This document shows, piece by piece, positions 18,142 to 27,202 of a stretch of 64,000 bases of DNA. Source of the stretch: Sphingomonas paeninsulae. GTDB taxonomy: Bacteria > Pseudomonadota > Alphaproteobacteria > Sphingomonadales > Sphingomonadaceae. Each line of letters starts with the position of its first letter. Position 1 is the stretch's first letter. The translations under genes were made by a program, and so were the position numbers. Where the stretch lies: NCBI RefSeq assembly GCF_003660165.1, contig NZ_CP032828.1, positions 682,001 to 746,000 on the forward strand, read 5' to 3'. The notes beneath the pieces are model-generated. The model did not search any database. It was not told the origin of the DNA and saw nothing but the letters and a program-made list of their open reading frames with translations.

Positions 18142-19443
18142 ATGCTGACCGATACCGCAGCCCGCAAGGCGGTGAAGCGCGACAAGGACTATAAGCTCTT
18201 TGATGAGCGAGGACTCTATCTCTTCATCTCAAAGGCCGGCGGGAAAGGCTGGCGCTTCAAATATCGGTTCGGCGGCAAGGAACAGGCGGTCGTGTTCGGT
18301 CCTTATCCGGAGATCAGCCTGTCCGAAGCGCGTGAGCTCCGCGACGAGGCCCGGAAGCTGCTGCGCGATAACAAAGATCCCCGCGTCGAGCGCAAGAAGG
18401 TGAAGCTATCCAGTATCGCGAGCTCGGAAGTCACGTTCGCGATCGTCGCGAGGGAATGGCACACGAAAAACCTGAAGCGATGGTCGACCGTCCACGCCGA
18501 TGATGTGATTACCAGCTTGGAGAAGGATGTGTTCCCGTCGCTGGGCGGCATGCCCCTGCGCGAGATCAGCACGCCGATGGTGCTTGAGTGTCTGAGGAAG
18601 GTCGAAACCCGCGGTGCCGGCGAAACGTCCCGACGACTGCGCCAGCGCATTTCGTCGATCTACGTTTATGCGATGGGCGCGGGTATTGCGATCTTCAACC
18701 CGGCTCCAGCCGAAATGACCAAGGCAATGGAGCCAGTGCGGAAGGCGGGGAAGCAACCTGCGCTCGTCGGCATTGAGCAGCTGCGCGGCGTGCTGCTGGC
18801 GGCCGAGGCATCCAGTGCGACGCCGGTGGTCAAGGCAGCATCGAGGCTGCTGGCGCTGACCGCTGTACGTCCCGGCGTCGTAATCGGCGCGACCTGGGGC
18901 GAGTTCGAAGGCATCGACTGGGATACGAGGGAGCATACAGCAGATGCGCTATGGCGAATTCCGCCGGCGCGTATGAAGTTGATGCTCGATCGCAAGGACG
19001 AGATTGAGTTCGAGCACCTGGTGCCGCTGACGTCGCAGGCGATTGACCTGCTGCGCACGATTCGGCGACTGACCGGCCGCATGGCCTACGTGTTCCCCAG
19101 CCAGCGGCACAGCTATAAGTCGATGAGCGCCAACGCGATCGGTTATCTCTATAATCGTGTAGGTTTCCACAGTCGTCACGTCCCGCACGGCTGGCGCGCT
19201 GCCTTTTCAACGACGATGAACGAGAGGGCGGTCGCTGAGGGCCGCACCGATGAGAACGGCAATAGTGCAGACCGCGCTATCATCGATCTAATGCTCGCGC
19301 ACGTGCCGGCGAACAAGGTGGAAGGAGCCTACAACCGGGCCCAATATATGCCGACCCGGCGTAGGATAGCGGAGACGTGGTCTAATCTGATTTCCGAGGG
19401 GCTGGTGGATCCTGCCGAGTTCCTGACCGCGAAGACGCGGTAG
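18142..19443 (+). CDS. int: Tyrosine-type site-specific integrase (P4-like, DUF4102 N-terminus)
   Basis: 433 residues. The N-terminal DUF4102-type arm-binding domain is recognisable (YKLFDERGLYLFISKAGGKG, then FGPYPEISLSEARE). The catalytic core shows the first Arg in LTAVRPGVV, the HGWR box in HVPHGWRAAFSTTMNE, and the later His and nucleophilic Tyr in LAHVPANKVEGAYNRAQY. It would integrate the element at the adjacent tRNA-Leu-derived site. I start at the ATG at 18142; the longer open frame runs back through the att site and is not credible. It lies on the plus strand facing into the element. Confidence 0.93.
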   Translation: MLTDTAARKAVKRDKDYKLFDERGLYLFISKAGGKGWRFKYRFGGKEQAVVFGPYPEISLSEARELRDEARKLLRDNKDPRVERKKVKLSSIASSEVTFAIVAREWHTKNLKRWSTVHADDVITSLEKDVFPSLGGMPLREISTPMVLECLRKVETRGAGETSRRLRQRISSIYVYAMGAGIAIFNPAPAEMTKAMEPVRKAGKQPALVGIEQLRGVLLAAEASSATPVVKAASRLLALTAVRPGVVIGATWGEFEGIDWDTREHTADALWRIPPARMKLMLDRKDEIEFEHLVPLTSQAIDLLRTIRRLTGRMAYVFPSQRHSYKSMSANAIGYLYNRVGFHSRHVPHGWRAAFSTTMNERAVAEGRTDENGNSADRAIIDLMLAHVPANKVEGAYNRAQYMPTRRRIAETWSNLISEGLVDPAEFLTAKTR

Positions 19444-19546
19444 CCACTGCATAAAGGCTTCTTATCGTCTTGTAGCAACCAATGCGGGGCGTTCGGCGGT
19501 GACGAAGAATATGTCAAAAGCCGACGGTAAGCCTCGCTTCGCCCGC

Positions 19547-20260
19547 CTATCTTGGCGTCCACCTTATCTGGCCCGCCTCCACCAGCTCGTAATCGTAAGG
19601 CAAATTATTTTGACGGAGCCAGTTGTTTGCCCAAAACTCGGGTACGGCGAAAGTTGTCGATCCGTCCATAGCTCCCGTATTTTCGGCCAGGTAAGCGGAT
19701 CTCATTTGCCCATCGATCATAAGGAGTTGACCTGTCGGGCTTCTAAAAAACTCCGGAGGCAATCCCACAGCACCTCCTCCTCCTCCTCCGCCCACCGGAC
19801 CGCCGCCGGGACCGCCGGAGCCGAGGCCGCCGCCCCCTCCGCCGCCGCCAGCTTGCACGGAGCCGTCTGATTCAATGACTAGACCGCCGCCGCCACCGCC
19901 ACCGCCACCCCAAAATGTCGCGTTCTGACCTGAGCCCGCCCGCACATATCCTTCAGGGGTGACCATCGCACCGGTCGAGTTCGGATGTTGCTCCATGATC
20001 GGCAGTTCCTTGGAGCTATGCAGGCGCTGCCAGAACCACCATAGCACTAGCGTATAGATTATCAGCGCGACCAGCGCCGCAACAGTCCATCCGGCAACTG
20101 TCGGCGAAATATGCCTATGGAGCCATATCCCCACTGATCGCGAGAGGGGATCAAGCACGCCCCAAGCCTCAAGTATGATTTTTGCGATATAGCCGACTAC
20201 GCACGAGGCTATCGCGGTAGCGAATCGGTACCAAAACTTAGATGCATTAGGCGCTGACAT
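19547..20260 (-). CDS. Glycine-rich membrane protein of unknown function
   Basis: 237 residues. There are two hydrophobic segments in the first 75 residues (one around FATAIASCVVGYIAKII, one around VAALVALIIYTLVLWWFW), then a low-complexity region with three runs of 8-9 glycines (residues about 115-165), and a more ordered C-terminus. I do not recognise the family. The glycine runs recall phage tail-fibre or spike linkers, but the membrane anchors argue for an envelope protein. It is convergent with the integrase gene, about 100 bp apart. Confidence 0.55.
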   Translation of the reverse strand: MSAPNASKFWYRFATAIASCVVGYIAKIILEAWGVLDPLSRSVGIWLHRHISPTVAGWTVAALVALIIYTLVLWWFWQRLHSSKELPIMEQHPNSTGAMVTPEGYVRAGSGQNATFWGGGGGGGGGLVIESDGSVQAGGGGGGGGLGSGGPGGGPVGGGGGGGAVGLPPEFFRSPTGQLLMIDGQMRSAYLAENTGAMDGSTTFAVPEFWANNWLRQNNLPYDYELVEAGQIRWTPR

Positions 20261-20423
20261 TTAGCTAATCCGTGGCGTGGGAAATTCGCTGATGCGATGC
20301 TGGCAGAGCATGGCGCTTCGCACAACGGCAGCTGTCGCGCTTGATAACGCCATAGGCGACTTTCGCATCACCGCGAGACTTTGCATTCGTCGGGCTCAGA
20401 CACCATGCGGCTTGAACGATTGC

Positions 20424-20465
20424 GGCCCGAAGTTTCGAAACAGCGCTAATTCGAAACTTCGGGCC
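20424..20465. terminator. Long perfect hairpin, possible terminator
   Basis: Two 16-bp perfect arms (GGCCCGAAGTTTCGAA and its complement) around a 10-nt loop, just downstream of the minus-strand Dam-like gene. There is no clear U-tract, so function as a terminator is probable but not certain. Confidence 0.5.
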
Positions 20466-20472
20466 CAGGTGG

Positions 20473-21278
20473 TCAGACGTTGCTCACGATCAATTCGGTA
20501 ACGTGTTTCGCTGTTCCCGTGCTTTTGACTGCCATCGAATAGCGGTTCGGAACGACTGCGATGTTGAAGTCCGCGAAGACCTCGCGCGTTCCGGATGTGT
20601 CGTTGATCGAGAGCACGAACCGTCCCGCGATCTTTCCGAGCTGGTGTGCCAGGCGCTCGAAGTCAGCTCGCTCGAAAACGCCGGGACCGTAATCCTTCTC
20701 GCAGTTCCAGTACGGAGGATCGAGATAGAACAGCGCGCCCGGGGTGTCATAGCGATCGATGAAGTCGCCATAGGGCAGTCGCTCGATCACCACGCGCGCC
20801 AGCCGTTCGTGCACGTCCTCGAGCATAGGGACGAGCTTTGTCAGATCGAACCGGGCGGAAGCGGTGCGACTGACACCGAAGTTTCGGCCGGACACGGTGC
20901 CGCCGAACGTGGTGCGTTGCAGATAAAGGAACCGCGCTGCGCGTTCTAGGTCGGTCAGCGTGTCAGGATCGACAGCCAATAGCCGTTCAAATTCGGCGCG
21001 GCTGGTCAGCTGCCATTTGATGACATCGAGGAACGCCTGATAGTGACGCTGCAGGATTCGGAACAACGTCGCGACGTCGGCCGATATGTCATTGATGACC
21101 TCGGACGTCGGGCGGGTTTTCCGGCGGAAGAATATCCCCCCATCCCCACGAAGGGCTCAGCATAAAGATTGTGTGGGATTGTGCCGATCAGCTCGACCAG
21201 CCGGCGCGAAAGATTACGTTTTCCGCCAAGATAAGGCGCGACAGGCAATGCGGGACGCACGGGTAGTAACGACTCCAT
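20473..21278 (-). pseudogene. Dam-family adenine-N6 DNA methyltransferase, frameshifted
   Basis: The N-terminal piece has PYLGGKRNLSRRLVELI (motif I region) and AEPFVGMGG; the C-terminal piece holds the catalytic DPPYWNCEKDYG. They lie in different frames. The reading frame breaks in a run of six C on the plus strand (21136-21141); one more base would restore GGIFFRRK and a continuous protein of about 268 residues. So this is either a pseudogene, a phase-variable tract, or a sequencing error. D12-class enzymes methylate adenine and are common in prophages for protection. No matching restriction gene is nearby. Confidence 0.8.
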
Positions 21279-21439
21279 AACGATTTAGCTCTCAATGGTG
21301 CCCGGCCCGGTCGACGGGTGCGGGGCGTTGCGGCAAGGCCTGCCGCTCGTGGCGCGTCCTAGCGCGTCGGTTTCCGTGTTGAAGCACGGAACCCCGCCTC
21401 GGCCTTAGCCGGACGGTTGTGTTCGAATATCGAATATTA

Positions 21440-21496
21440 ATTATCTGTAGTTACAGATAATGCTTGCAGCGATGATAATTCGTAGCTACAGATAAT
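21440..21496. promoter_or_regulatory. Operator region of brnTA
   Basis: A perfect inverted repeat with 10-bp arms, ATTATCTGTA-GT-TACAGATAAT (21440-21461), plus a second half-site TACAGATAAT at 21487-21496 ending 2 bp before the toxin start. BrnA-type antitoxins repress their own operon through such sites. Confidence 0.6.
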
Positions 21497-21498
21497 GC

Positions 21499-21750
21499 AT
21501 GGACATCGAGTTTGACCCCGCGAAGGACGCAGCAAATATCGCCAAGCATGGCGTGTCGCTGGATCGGGCAGTCGAACTCGCGGGGATCGTGGTCGTAGAA
21601 GACACCCGGTTCGCTGAACGTCGCCTTCGTCTCTACGGGACCATCGACGGAATTGCCCATTGTGCGGCGGTGACGATGCGCGGCAACGTCGTCCGCGTCA
21701 TCAATCTACGCCGCGCTCATCGCAAGGAGGTACGTCGCTATGGTTTCTGA
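21499..21750 (+). CDS. brnT: BrnT-family toxin
   Basis: 83 residues, the usual BrnT size. The N-terminus MDIEFDPAKDAANIAKHGVS is the BrnT signature (FDPxKxxxNxxKHGV), and the C-terminus has the basic catalytic face (VINLRRAHRKEVRRYGF). BrnT is a RelE-fold ribonuclease that inhibits translation until bound by BrnA. The antitoxin gene overlaps its end by 11 bp. The ATG lies directly after operator repeats, so the leader is very short. It is carried inside the integrated element, as is common for addiction modules. Confidence 0.9.
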   Translation: MDIEFDPAKDAANIAKHGVSLDRAVELAGIVVVEDTRFAERRLRLYGTIDGIAHCAAVTMRGNVVRVINLRRAHRKEVRRYGF

Positions 21751-22015
21751 CAAACATGGTCCTGTCGTTTTCGACAGTGACAACCCCGAATGGACCGCTG
21801 AAGATTTCGCGAAGGCCCGCCCAATTGCGGACTTTCCGGAGCTGTCGGCTGCATTTCCGAATGGCAGTAAGCCCCGTGGTCGACCAAAAGGCTCTGTCAG
21901 CTCAAGCAAGACGCTGGTGTCGCTGCGGTTGGATAACGATGTCCTGGAGCGTTTCAGGGCAACGGGGCCTGGATGGCAGTCGCGGATCAATGAGGCGCTG
22001 CGGTCTGCCACTTAG
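21740..22015 (+). CDS. brnA: BrnA-family antitoxin
   Basis: 91 residues. The middle holds a basic GRPKGS segment, followed by a ribbon-helix-helix-like C-terminus (TLVSLRLDNDVLERFRATGPGWQSRINEALR) whose GWQxRIN(E)AL ending is characteristic of BrnA. It neutralises BrnT and represses transcription at the palindrome at 21440. The order toxin then antitoxin is the normal brnTA order. Confidence 0.9.
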   Translation: MVSDKHGPVVFDSDNPEWTAEDFAKARPIADFPELSAAFPNGSKPRGRPKGSVSSSKTLVSLRLDNDVLERFRATGPGWQSRINEALRSAT

Positions 22016-22266
22016 GGAGGGGTCGGAAGCGCCGCGCTGCCATGTTGTGCAAATCCTGAGCAGGTAGGAACGGTGTCGGAACCAGCCAGTTTGAGACCGG
22101 ATGCACATTCTGACAGCATTATCATTGGCTCTCAGTGCCGCGTTGATTGGAGCATTCATTCCCTCGAATTCATACGTCGGCGATTGCGTCGGGATCGCTG
22201 AGTGAACTCCTCTTGCGTGCCCGATTGCCGTTGCGGATAACATCCAGTCGACTCTGTACACGATCG

Positions 22267-22482
22267 ATGTCGGAGTACGCTGCCGTTGAAAGGGCCACTA
22301 CAGTGCAGACCTCGCTGGGAGTGATTGAAAGAGCGTTCCAGATCGCGAATGAAGGCGATTGCCAGAACGTGACCGAGATCAGAGCGAAATTGTATCGCGA
22401 GGGTTACGAGCAGGTAGCGATGCACTTGAGGGGGAAAGTCATCGTCACGCAGCTCAGGAAGATCATCGCCGATCAGGGGTAG
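22267..22482 (+). CDS. Small hypothetical protein
   Basis: 71 residues from the ATG at 22267. A mostly helical, charged protein (LGVIERAFQIANEGDCQNVTEIRAKLYREGYEQV) ending in QLRKIIADQG. I start at MSEYAAV because the upstream in-frame part is low in plausibility. No family recognised. It follows brnTA and precedes a Cys-rich hypothetical gene. Confidence 0.45.
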   Translation: MSEYAAVERATTVQTSLGVIERAFQIANEGDCQNVTEIRAKLYREGYEQVAMHLRGKVIVTQLRKIIADQG

Positions 22483-22488
22483 CAGGTC

Positions 22489-22815
22489 TTGAATGCCTGG
22501 CACCATATTGCCGACACCAGCAAAATGGTCGTTGCCCGAATCGCCAAACGAGAACATTATGGGAACATGGCGATCATGCACAAAACCCATTACGGCAAAG
22601 CGATGTGCGGCAGTAAGAACCAGCATTGCGATGACGATGCGCTCGTGACCTGCACGTATTGCATCTACACGCGGCACCCTCCAAACCCCGACAATTGGGG
22701 CAATATGCTCCTGCGCGAGATGGGCAATCCGACTGCGCTTGATAGGCTGGGCGAGACGACCAAATACCGGACGTTGGGCGAGATGTTGAAGGCGGAGAAG
22801 GAATCGGAGGAGTGA
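22489..22815 (+). CDS. Cys/His-containing hypothetical protein
   Basis: 108 residues if the TTG at 22489 is used; internal ATGs at 22525 and 22567 are alternatives. Four cysteines in the pattern CGSKNQHC...CTYC suggest a small zinc-binding fold. No family recognised. The last bases overlap the start of the next small gene (GTGA), which supports this reading frame and strand. Confidence 0.45.
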   Translation: MNAWHHIADTSKMVVARIAKREHYGNMAIMHKTHYGKAMCGSKNQHCDDDALVTCTYCIYTRHPPNPDNWGNMLLREMGNPTALDRLGETTKYRTLGEMLKAEKESEE

Positions 22816-22973
22816 CGCGTTATCGATACGTCACCCCGATCAGGGCCGGGCAATGGTTCGAGACCGGAGCACTTGCGCGAAATGCGGCGGCAAAAGCGGG
22901 CGTGGCGCACAAGGATGATGCCGATCGCGTGTGGCTCGACCCGCTCACCGATATCGAGGTTGAACGGGTTTAG
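22812..22973 (+). CDS. Very small hypothetical protein
   Basis: 53 residues, GTG start at 22812 overlapping the previous stop codon, preceded by GGAGG at the right spacing. The product begins MTRYRYVTPIRAGQWFETG and ends in WLDPLTDIEVERV, a balanced, folded-looking composition. It is convergent with the SRAP gene (4-bp overlap). Support comes from the ribosome-binding site and gene coupling only. Confidence 0.4.
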   Translation: MTRYRYVTPIRAGQWFETGALARNAAAKAGVAHKDDADRVWLDPLTDIEVERV

Positions 22974-23611
22974 CGGATCGCACTCTTCGTCACGGTAAAC
23001 CGGTCGGCGCTTTCCGGCCCGAGCAGATCATCAATATCCGCGTCGAGATCCAGCCATCGCGCCCAATCCTGTCCGAACAGCACGACCGGCGCGCGATCGT
23101 GGTATGCGTTAAGTGGTGCACCGGCGGGTTGCGTGATTACCGTGAAGCTTTCGACTGCGCCCTGATCAGTCGTTTCGCAGCGATCCCAGATGCCCGCCAG
23201 CATGATCGGCTCGCCGTGGCGCGGCTCGAATAGCCACGGCTGTTTCTTTTTTGGGTCGTCTTCGCGCTCGCCCTTCCATTCGTACCAGCCGTCTGCGGCA
23301 ATGAGGCAGCGGCGACGTGCAAAGCTGTCACGATAAGCGCGAGAGGTCCGCACTGTCTCTGCGCGGGCATTGAAGGTGGTCGCTTTCCAGTCCTTCAGCG
23401 CGCCTTTGTGGAACCATGGAACAAGCAACCAGCGCGCCTGCGATACCGACGGTGCAGCATCATGTAACCGCACGATCGTCGCCGCCTGTGTCGGCCGCAC
23501 TTGTTCGCGCGATTCCAGGTTGAGGGCGGGCTGATCGAACGGGCCGACGAACTCGCGCAATGCCGCGTGAAGCTCAGCCCAAGGGCGTGTGTCTCGGTAG
23601 CGTCCGCACAT
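22970..23611 (-). CDS. yedK: SOS response-associated (SRAP/YedK) peptidase
   Basis: 213 residues. The catalytic Cys is the second residue in MCGRY, as in all SRAP/HMCES proteins, with the conserved NARAET (Asn/Glu) and the active-site His in AYHDRAPVVL. The family covalently crosslinks to abasic sites in single-stranded DNA and protects them. YedK homologues are frequent in prophages and islands. It is transcribed on the capsid-block strand. Confidence 0.93.
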   Translation of the reverse strand: MCGRYRDTRPWAELHAALREFVGPFDQPALNLESREQVRPTQAATIVRLHDAAPSVSQARWLLVPWFHKGALKDWKATTFNARAETVRTSRAYRDSFARRRCLIAADGWYEWKGEREDDPKKKQPWLFEPRHGEPIMLAGIWDRCETTDQGAVESFTVITQPAGAPLNAYHDRAPVVLFGQDWARWLDLDADIDDLLGPESADRFTVTKSAIR

Positions 23612-23684
23612 TGGGGTAGGATGATCTTGTCAAAATCGCATGTCCATCGCTCTGACGCAGAAAGTTTTGCCGCGCCCGTAAGCG

Positions 23685-24701
23685 TCACACTAGCGTTGAT
23701 AAGGCCTGCAAGGATGCAGCCGACTGTACTGGGTAGAATTCGATACGCTCGATCGTGTGGGTGAACGTACCTTTATAAGATGTTGTCCGAGACAGGTTTA
23801 AGCCGAAGGACGTCGCCGAGATGGCTTCTGCCGCCACTTCTGCCGAAACGTTGCCGTTGACACTGTTTAGGATGCTGCCAGTTTTCATCGAGACTGCGGA
23901 ATGAAACACATTGCCCGCGGTCAGATCTAAAATCTGAGTGTCACCATAGCTGCCGGCGGTGAATTGAATGGATCTATCCGCCTCATTGGCCGTCACATTT
24001 AGCTGTGCGTTGTATCGATTGCTGTAATCAACATCGTCATTGGCAAATAGCTCCTGCCGGAAAATATATCCCCATCCGCTCTCGGAGGGGACAAAATCCC
24101 ATTTTGAATGAATCACAGCGGTGATGCCTTCATCCATGTTGGAGGGATCGAATACGGCGGGGAGCACAATCGGAGACGGAAATTCAACTCCGGATTGACC
24201 GGTAGAGGTATTCACCATGCCTGTGCCCGGAATGACGTTGCTCCCAGTCCAGGGATCAAATTCATCCTTGCCCACCCACAGATCGAACAAAGTTTTTGCA
24301 ACACCGCCGATACTGTATTCTCCCTTTTTGAAATCAGAGATGGCAAGTGGAATAGGGGCAATCGGACTGGATCCACTGAGGTTGTCCAAAGGCACGACGA
24401 CACCAGCCGACACGCCGACCAGAGCGACCGCGAGCGGCAACACCACGCGAGCAAGGAGTTCCGCATCATGTTGAAGCACGACGGGGGTATCCCAATAGAG
24501 CTTCACGCCCACTGTCCATGCCGTGCCGGCGGCCTTGGCCAAGGTGAACGCGCCGACGCGGCAGAATGACACGTCGGCGCCAGGGGCGGCATCTGCAGAT
24601 GCAACTCCGAAGATAGAGCCAATCAGGGCACCGCCGCCGCTGGCGACCGCGTAAGGAGCAGGAAGCGTGACGTTATCGCCAAGCTGCACATAATTTTTCA
24701 T
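23685..24701 (-). CDS. DUF2190 capsid-decoration-like protein with added C-terminal domain
   Basis: 338 residues. The first 110 residues read like DUF2190 phage capsid proteins (MKNYVQLGDNVTL, then SGGGALIGSIFGVA, DTPVVLQHD), usually about 110-120 residues alone. The remaining 220 residues are a beta-rich region with no DUF2190 character (GYIFRQELFANDDVDYSNRYNAQLNV, TAGSYGDTQILDLTAG), resembling a tail-fibre or lectin-like module. This looks like a decoration domain fused to a display domain. Minus strand, downstream of the protease-capsid fusion. Confidence 0.65.
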   Translation of the reverse strand: MKNYVQLGDNVTLPAPYAVASGGGALIGSIFGVASADAAPGADVSFCRVGAFTLAKAAGTAWTVGVKLYWDTPVVLQHDAELLARVVLPLAVALVGVSAGVVVPLDNLSGSSPIAPIPLAISDFKKGEYSIGGVAKTLFDLWVGKDEFDPWTGSNVIPGTGMVNTSTGQSGVEFPSPIVLPAVFDPSNMDEGITAVIHSKWDFVPSESGWGYIFRQELFANDDVDYSNRYNAQLNVTANEADRSIQFTAGSYGDTQILDLTAGNVFHSAVSMKTGSILNSVNGNVSAEVAAEAISATSFGLNLSRTTSYKGTFTHTIERIEFYPVQSAASLQALSTLV

Positions 24702-24736
24702 GTCAGGGTTTCCTTTTTGACGAGGCGGTCAGCCGA

Positions 24737-25042
24737 TCAAGCTTCGCGATGCGTCCGAATGGCGGCGATAATGTCCGCTTTGCGGGTGGCTTCACCGAGA
24801 GGGGCGCCCTCGGTGCCGGCGAGTTCTGTCAGGACGGCGACGGTCAGATCTTCGAGGCCGTCGCCGTCCTCTTCCTCCCGATCGGGCTCCGGAACAGCCT
24901 CCGGCTCCCCGACCAACAGGTTATTCTCATAGAGGCGCAAGGCCTCGTCTTCGGTGACAGTGAGCGGCCCTTCGATCGGTTGCCGTAGCACGCTGGCAAC
25001 GATCGCCGGAAACGCCAGCGCGACAATGTACAATTTCTTCAT
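24737..25042 (-). CDS. Small phage head-region protein
   Basis: 101 residues, located between the capsid fusion and the DUF2190 gene, where head-stabilisation proteins usually lie. It has an acidic middle (EAVPEPDREEEDGDGLEDL) and a C-terminal segment (LGEATRKADIIAAIRTHREA) like a SAP/HeH-type helix pair. Family uncertain; role inferred from position. Confidence 0.5.
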   Translation of the reverse strand: MKKLYIVALAFPAIVASVLRQPIEGPLTVTEDEALRLYENNLLVGEPEAVPEPDREEEDGDGLEDLTVAVLTELAGTEGAPLGEATRKADIIAAIRTHREA

Positions 25043-25086
25043 CTCGGATGTCCTCGTGGCTTACATCGACGGGTGGAAAAGCGCGG

Positions 25087-27177
25087 TTACGCGCCCGGGT
25101 TCTTGTAGAGGCCGCGCCAGTCGAGGACCTTCGACGTGACATCGAGGCGAGCCTTGAACTTGATGCCGTCGACCTCGAACGACAGGTGCGTGTCGGTGAA
25201 GAGCTCTTCCTGCCCCTCAAGATGCGCCAGAACGATCGTGTCGAAGGCGTCTGGCGATGCCGACAGATACCAGGCCAGATCGGTGATGCGCGGATCGACA
25301 ACCAGGATGAGTTTGCCCGAGAACGGGTTTACGTTGCTGGTCTGTTGAGCGGTGACGGCAGTCAGGAACTGCTCAGCGGCAGTTTCCTGCAACGGCCCAA
25401 CGATCATGAACACAGGGCGGATCGTCAGGTTGTTTCCTTCTGCCGACTTCTGCTGGCTCATAGCCAAACGACCGGCACCGACGCTGGCAACGCTGATTGC
25501 TGTGCCGGCGGCCGCGAGGTTCTTATGGATCGCAGTGTCGAACAGCGGGTTGCCGTCATAGACAGTCGGGTTGCCGGTAAGCTGGCTGTAGACCAGGTCG
25601 GATTCGAGATCCGCCGCCTTGTTGGCAAACTGCGTCGGAATACGGCCGAAGAGACCCTTGTCGTCGTTGATGATCGCCTGGCGCGAAATCGGGATGATCC
25701 GCGCGTAGGTGGCCAGCTTGTAGGTATCGCCTGTGTCGGTCAGCGCGCCATGCTTGATCTCGCCGTTTTCGGTGACGAGCAGCAGAGCTGGAGCATCGCC
25801 CATCCCAATGATTGCCGCAGGGCGGAAATCGGGGAGGGAATCAGTCGACACGAAAGCGCGAAACGACTGGGGAGCTGCTTCGAACGCACGACGGACGCGG
25901 CGGTTGGCCGCGTTCCCGAGCGCATTGGCAAAGTCACTGGTAGTCAGCGAGCCGCCGCGGAAGCCGAGGGCCTGTCCGGCAATTTCCATCGGGTTCATAC
26001 CACGGGCACTAATACCCGTGCGGTCGAGATAGTCCCGGGCCATCTCGCGTAGCGACATGCCTCGGAATTCGCGGGAAGCCTCAGCGCGCTCAGGAGTGAT
26101 GCCAAGATCTTCGGCCCGCGATCCACTGTTTGCGGAAAGGAGTAGAGCGTCTTCGAGCGCTTCGCGGTAACCAGCGCTTTCGGTGCCAGACGACCCGGCG
26201 CGGGCATTGATAACAGGCGTTGCACGCGCGGTGATGAGGCGCTCGCTGATCCGGCCGAGCAATTCAGCCTCGGTCATCGGCGTGGCTTCATTCACGCGGA
26301 TCAGTTCGTCGGCAAAGACGCTGCCGAGATCTGCAGTGCGGGCGCAAAGGTCGAGGATCCGCGAAGCAGGAACAGCGGCGCGCTGCTCAGGGACGACTGG
26401 GGCGGGGATCGCGACAGGAGCGGCAGGCTCGATGCGTACAGCCGTAGGGGCTGCGGCAGGTACAGGGATCGTAGTGGCGGCAGCGGCAGGAGCCGCACCA
26501 GCTGGGATGTTACGGCGCATTTCATCTTCCTCTTGGGTACCGTGTGGAACAGCCGGGATTGATCGAACCACGGCGTTCGGATCAGCGGGAACAGAAACAA
26601 GGCTGGCCTCGAGCAATTCCCAGGCGACAGCGCGCCAAGTCTCGTGGCCAGCGTCATCGACTTCGGAAATCTGCCAGTTGGTGACCCGATAGCCGATCGA
26701 GATCGCGCCAAGCTCGCCGCGCGCAACTCGGGCTTCGATGTCGCGGCCATTGGCGGTGTCGGAAAAGTGGAGAAGCCCGACCAACTGGCCGTCTTCGATG
26801 CGAACCGACGAAATGCGACCGAGCACTGCGTTAAGTTCATACTGATTATGTGTATCCAGCAGGGGGCAAATGCCCCGCTCCACTCGGTTAAGGTCGATTG
26901 CCTCCGGGCTGATTTCCAGCTCTTCGGTGAAGTAGTATCGGCGCACTGGTGTACCCGCCGACAGGACTGCCTCAACGGTGCGGGCGGCAGCATCATAGCT
27001 GACCGCCGAAACGGCGAGATCGCGCGTGCCACGACCACCTGATTGGGGCTGCCGACGCTCTTCGGCGTCGATCACGGGGGCTTGAGCTTCACGGGTTAGC
27101 GGAACGGTGGCTCCGACCAGCGCGGCGAACCGCGAAGCTTCGACGCGCGGAAGCGAACCGTCGCCCACGATAATCAT
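25087..27177 (-). CDS. Prohead protease / major capsid protein fusion
   Basis: 696 residues. Residues about 50-215 are an HK97-type prohead protease: conserved His in LLDTHNQ, Ser in LGAISIGYRV, and the ASLVSVPADPNA closing motif. A low-complexity Ala/Pro linker (about 225-280) follows, then a Mu/HK97-like capsid fold (NRRVRRAFEAAPQSF, ARIIPISRQAIINDDKGLF, AWYLSASPDAFDTI). Fusing the protease to the capsid protein is a recognised arrangement; the protease would cut itself away during head maturation. The start ATG lies just after an apparent deletion joint, so the extreme N-terminus may not be original. Confidence 0.85.
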   Translation of the reverse strand: MIIVGDGSLPRVEASRFAALVGATVPLTREAQAPVIDAEERRQPQSGGRGTRDLAVSAVSYDAAARTVEAVLSAGTPVRRYYFTEELEISPEAIDLNRVERGICPLLDTHNQYELNAVLGRISSVRIEDGQLVGLLHFSDTANGRDIEARVARGELGAISIGYRVTNWQISEVDDAGHETWRAVAWELLEASLVSVPADPNAVVRSIPAVPHGTQEEDEMRRNIPAGAAPAAAATTIPVPAAAPTAVRIEPAAPVAIPAPVVPEQRAAVPASRILDLCARTADLGSVFADELIRVNEATPMTEAELLGRISERLITARATPVINARAGSSGTESAGYREALEDALLLSANSGSRAEDLGITPERAEASREFRGMSLREMARDYLDRTGISARGMNPMEIAGQALGFRGGSLTTSDFANALGNAANRRVRRAFEAAPQSFRAFVSTDSLPDFRPAAIIGMGDAPALLLVTENGEIKHGALTDTGDTYKLATYARIIPISRQAIINDDKGLFGRIPTQFANKAADLESDLVYSQLTGNPTVYDGNPLFDTAIHKNLAAAGTAISVASVGAGRLAMSQQKSAEGNNLTIRPVFMIVGPLQETAAEQFLTAVTAQQTSNVNPFSGKLILVVDPRITDLAWYLSASPDAFDTIVLAHLEGQEELFTDTHLSFEVDGIKFKARLDVTSKVLDWRGLYKNPGA

Positions 27178-27202
27178 GGCCGCACGATTCGGGACGCCGT
27201 CG

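Noticed and set aside
19780-19915. Glycine-codon repeats as a possible variable-number repeat
   Set aside because: The codons are irregular, with no uniform repeat unit, so low-complexity coding sequence explains them.
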